DNA of 64,000 nucleotides, from the NCBI GenBank assembly GCA_002299895.1, contig DBOC01000007.1, positions 1 to 64,000 on the forward strand, read 5' to 3'. The DNA comes from Sphingomonadales bacterium UBA656 (GTDB lineage Bacteria > Pseudomonadota > Alphaproteobacteria > Sphingomonadales > Sphingomonadaceae). Made by a program: the position numbers and the translations under genes. Of this stretch, positions 62,187 to 64,000 are shown in pieces. A model generated the notes under the pieces. That model was given only the letters and a program-made list of their open reading frames with translations. It was not told the origin of the DNA and made no database searches. The first letter of the stretch is position 1. Each line of letters starts with the position of its first letter.

Positions 62187-63089
62187 TTATTTCTGTGCCG
62201 CGATGAAATTGAGGATGAGATCGAGAAGCTGTTCGGGCTGATCTTCCTGACAGAAATGGCTGGCATCGATCCGGCTATGCTGCTGCCCCTTGGCACCAGG
62301 AATGCGGTGCTGAATTTCGGCATCGAGATGACCTAGCACTTTGTCCTGATTACCAAAGCAAGTGAGCACCGGTTTTTCGAAGCGTTCAAGCACTACCCAA
62401 GCGGCGCGATTTTCGGCGACCGAGGGATGATCCGATGTTGTCGGTACGAGCAAAGGAAATTGGCGGGCGCCTGCCTTAAAACTCTCATCGGGGAACGGCG
62501 CGTCATAAGCAGCGATTTCGGCGCTAGTCAGTGCGCGATTACAGCCGCCGTCTACGATCCGGCCAGTCTTAAACTCAGGCGTAGCCTGACTGAATGTCCG
62601 CCAAGCATCGAAACCCGGCCCAATGCTCTCACCAAAGGGCAGATAGGTGTTTGAAATAACTAGCCTGGCAAAGCGCTCCGGAAAGGCGGCAACCAGTCGC
62701 AGCCCAATCAACCCACCCCAATCCTGACAAAACAGCGTGATGTTGTTCAAATCAAGCTGCGTCAGCCAGTCGCTCATCCAACCGACATGGCGTTCATAAC
62801 TATAATCATCACAGTTGGCGGGCTTGTCTGACTTGCCAAAGCCGATCAGATCAGGCGCCAGTACGCGGTGGCCAGCGGCAACGAGCGATGGTATAAATTT
62901 GCGGTAGAGATAGGACCAGGTCGGCTCTCCATGGAGCAGCAAGATCGGCCCAGCTTCACGGTCCCCTTCATCGACATAATGGAGGCGTAAGGCGGGTGTA
63001 TTTTGCGCAGCAACATCAACATAATGAGCCGCGAAGGGATAGTCCGAAAGGTCTGCGAATGCAGCCTCAGGGGTTCGCAAGACCTTCAA
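62187..63089 (-). CDS. Haloalkane dehalogenase (HLD-I type), copy 1
   Basis: A protein of 300 residues starting with TTG at 63089. The nucleophile is Asp123 in CQDWGG, with Trp124 in the halide-binding pocket, Trp163 in the cap (FDAW), acid Asp249 in FGNQDKV and base His278 in ASHFCQE. The oxyanion hole is HGEPTWSYLY. These match the HLD-I subfamily of DhlA. It cleaves carbon-halogen bonds by hydrolysis. It overlaps the end of copy 2 by 4 bp, so they are coupled. Substrate range is unknown. Confidence 0.9.
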   Translation of the reverse strand: MKVLRTPEAAFADLSDYPFAAHYVDVAAQNTPALRLHYVDEGDREAGPILLLHGEPTWSYLYRKFIPSLVAAGHRVLAPDLIGFGKSDKPANCDDYSYERHVGWMSDWLTQLDLNNITLFCQDWGGLIGLRLVAAFPERFARLVISNTYLPFGESIGPGFDAWRTFSQATPEFKTGRIVDGGCNRALTSAEIAAYDAPFPDESFKAGARQFPLLVPTTSDHPSVAENRAAWVVLERFEKPVLTCFGNQDKVLGHLDAEIQHRIPGAKGQQHSRIDASHFCQEDQPEQLLDLILNFIAAQK

Positions 63090-63982
63090 CGCGAAAGCAC
63101 TTTTAAAATGCAGTCGACAAAACCTTGCGGATCATTTTCTTGAATGAAGTGACCGCCCTTCAACGTGCAATGTGGCTGACCGGCGGTGCCGGGAACGCGG
63201 CCTATAAAACGGTTCTCGCCGCCGCGCGTCACTGGATCGCCATCGCTGAAGCAGCATAGGAACGGCTTGTTCCATTGCTCAAACACCTGCCACGCGCGTT
63301 TCTGATCGGGGATCGCGACATTGTTCTCAAACGGAACGAAGGTCGGAAAAATGCGCGCACCGGCTTTGTAATTGCTGTCAGGGAATGGCGCGTCATAAGC
63401 GGCAATCTCCGCAGCGCTGAGTGCCCGCTTCGCCCCAGCGTTGACGATTTTTCCTATCGGAAAAAACGGGCTCCATTGGGAAAAGGCACGCCAGATAGCG
63501 AAAGCCCGAGGGGCAGGGCCGCCTTCAGGTAACCCGCCATTTGACAAAACGACGCTGGCAAAGCGATCAGGCATGTCAGCTACCAGGCGCAAACCGATCA
63601 ACGACCCCCAATCCTGACAGACGAGCGTCATGTTATTCAGGTCAATCGCCTCGATCCATTGACGCATCCATCCAACATGGCGTGCATAGCTATAGTCGGT
63701 TTTTTTAGTTGGCTTATCCGATTTGCCGAAGCCAATCAGATCAGGTGCCACGACGCGAAAGCCTGCCGCGACTACCGGGCCGATCATATGGCGATAAAGA
63801 TAGCTCCAGCTTGGCTCGCCATGCATCATTAACACTACCGGCGCATCACGCGGCCCTTCATCCACATAATGCACGCGCAATGCTGTGCCGTCTGAAGGAT
63901 CGGCAATTTCCACATAATTTGGCGTAAATGGAAAATCGTGGATGTCGGCAAAGGCGCTATCGGGTGTACGAAGGACTTTCAA
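63086..63982 (-). CDS. Haloalkane dehalogenase (HLD-I type), copy 2
   Basis: A protein of 298 residues, also starting with TTG (63982), with AGGGG 7 bases upstream. It is a paralogue of copy 1 with the same start MKVLRTP. The nucleophile is Asp124 in CQDWGS, where copy 1 has GG; Trp125 and cap Trp164 (FAIW) are kept, and the acid Asp249 (DGDPV) and His278 (GGHFIQE) are present. The oxyanion motif is HGEPSWSYLY. It is the first gene of the pair and reaches within 18 bp of the window edge, so more genes may lie beyond. Confidence 0.9.
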   Translation of the reverse strand: MKVLRTPDSAFADIHDFPFTPNYVEIADPSDGTALRVHYVDEGPRDAPVVLMMHGEPSWSYLYRHMIGPVVAAGFRVVAPDLIGFGKSDKPTKKTDYSYARHVGWMRQWIEAIDLNNMTLVCQDWGSLIGLRLVADMPDRFASVVLSNGGLPEGGPAPRAFAIWRAFSQWSPFFPIGKIVNAGAKRALSAAEIAAYDAPFPDSNYKAGARIFPTFVPFENNVAIPDQKRAWQVFEQWNKPFLCCFSDGDPVTRGGENRFIGRVPGTAGQPHCTLKGGHFIQENDPQGFVDCILKVLSR

Positions 63983-64000
63983 AAGTTATCCCCTAAGATA

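Overview
The window looks like a chromosomal segment of a sphingomonad (Alphaproteobacteria, order Sphingomonadales; the exact genus cannot be fixed from sequence reading alone). The support is the gene content and order: ybgC-tolQRAB-pal, a GapR (DUF2312) nucleoid protein, DUF1244 and DUF6356 proteins, UbiK, a large TonB-dependent receptor, argH-lptM-lysA with a divergent tlpA, hisC-tyrC opposite metX-metW, and an alphaproteobacterial LexA box (GTTC-N7-GTTC) in front of ruvAB.

Region by region. 1-4051 is the right end of an integrated element. It carries a HigB-type toxin with a HigA-like antitoxin fused to an ImmA/IrrE zinc peptidase, a small tail-anchored protein, a tyrosine integrase, and a 45-bp 3' half of a CAT-anticodon tRNA that probably marks the attachment site. 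4184-10695 is accessory metabolism: a membrane-bound LuxR-type regulator divergent from a COG4705 membrane protein and an outer-membrane barrel protein, then small lipoproteins, a hydrolase, a TPR protein and a glyoxalase I/II pair. 10760-18586 holds a large beta-propeller/amidohydrolase protein and the Tol-Pal system. 18677-22322 holds ruvB-ruvA, ruvC-yebC, gapR and DUF1244. 22403-25541 holds pyruvate kinase, QueA and a periplasmic cyclophilin.

25883-31783 is the most system-like accessory block. It contains a very large, codon-optimised TonB-dependent receptor, a sulfotransferase-like protein divergent from a TPR/aspartyl-beta-hydroxylase protein, and a small secreted two-cysteine protein. 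31902-41650 carries ClpB and a set of secreted hydrolases: an M17 aminopeptidase, a penicillin-acylase-family Ntn hydrolase and a double M16 peptidase. 41799-50987 holds TspO, UbiK, YbjN, two hotdog thioesterases, a periplasmic amidase, ProC, a truncated CysG, LysA, an LptM-like lipoprotein, ArgH and a TlpA lipoprotein. The argH and tlpA start codons overlap head to head. 51017-57484 holds tRNA-Leu(GAG), methionine (MetXW) and aromatic/histidine (HisC-TyrC) genes, PlsC, YdcF, an MJ0042 zinc-ribbon protein and tRNA-Thr(CGT). 57623-63982 is a catabolic-looking block: a DUF4345 protein, then GST-like, membrane-anchored arylsulfatase and propeller-like genes with overlapping ends, facing a tandem pair of haloalkane dehalogenases that both start with TTG.

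No rRNA operon, CRISPR array, insertion sequence or replication origin was seen. All family names come from reading motifs in the translated sequence; no database search was run.
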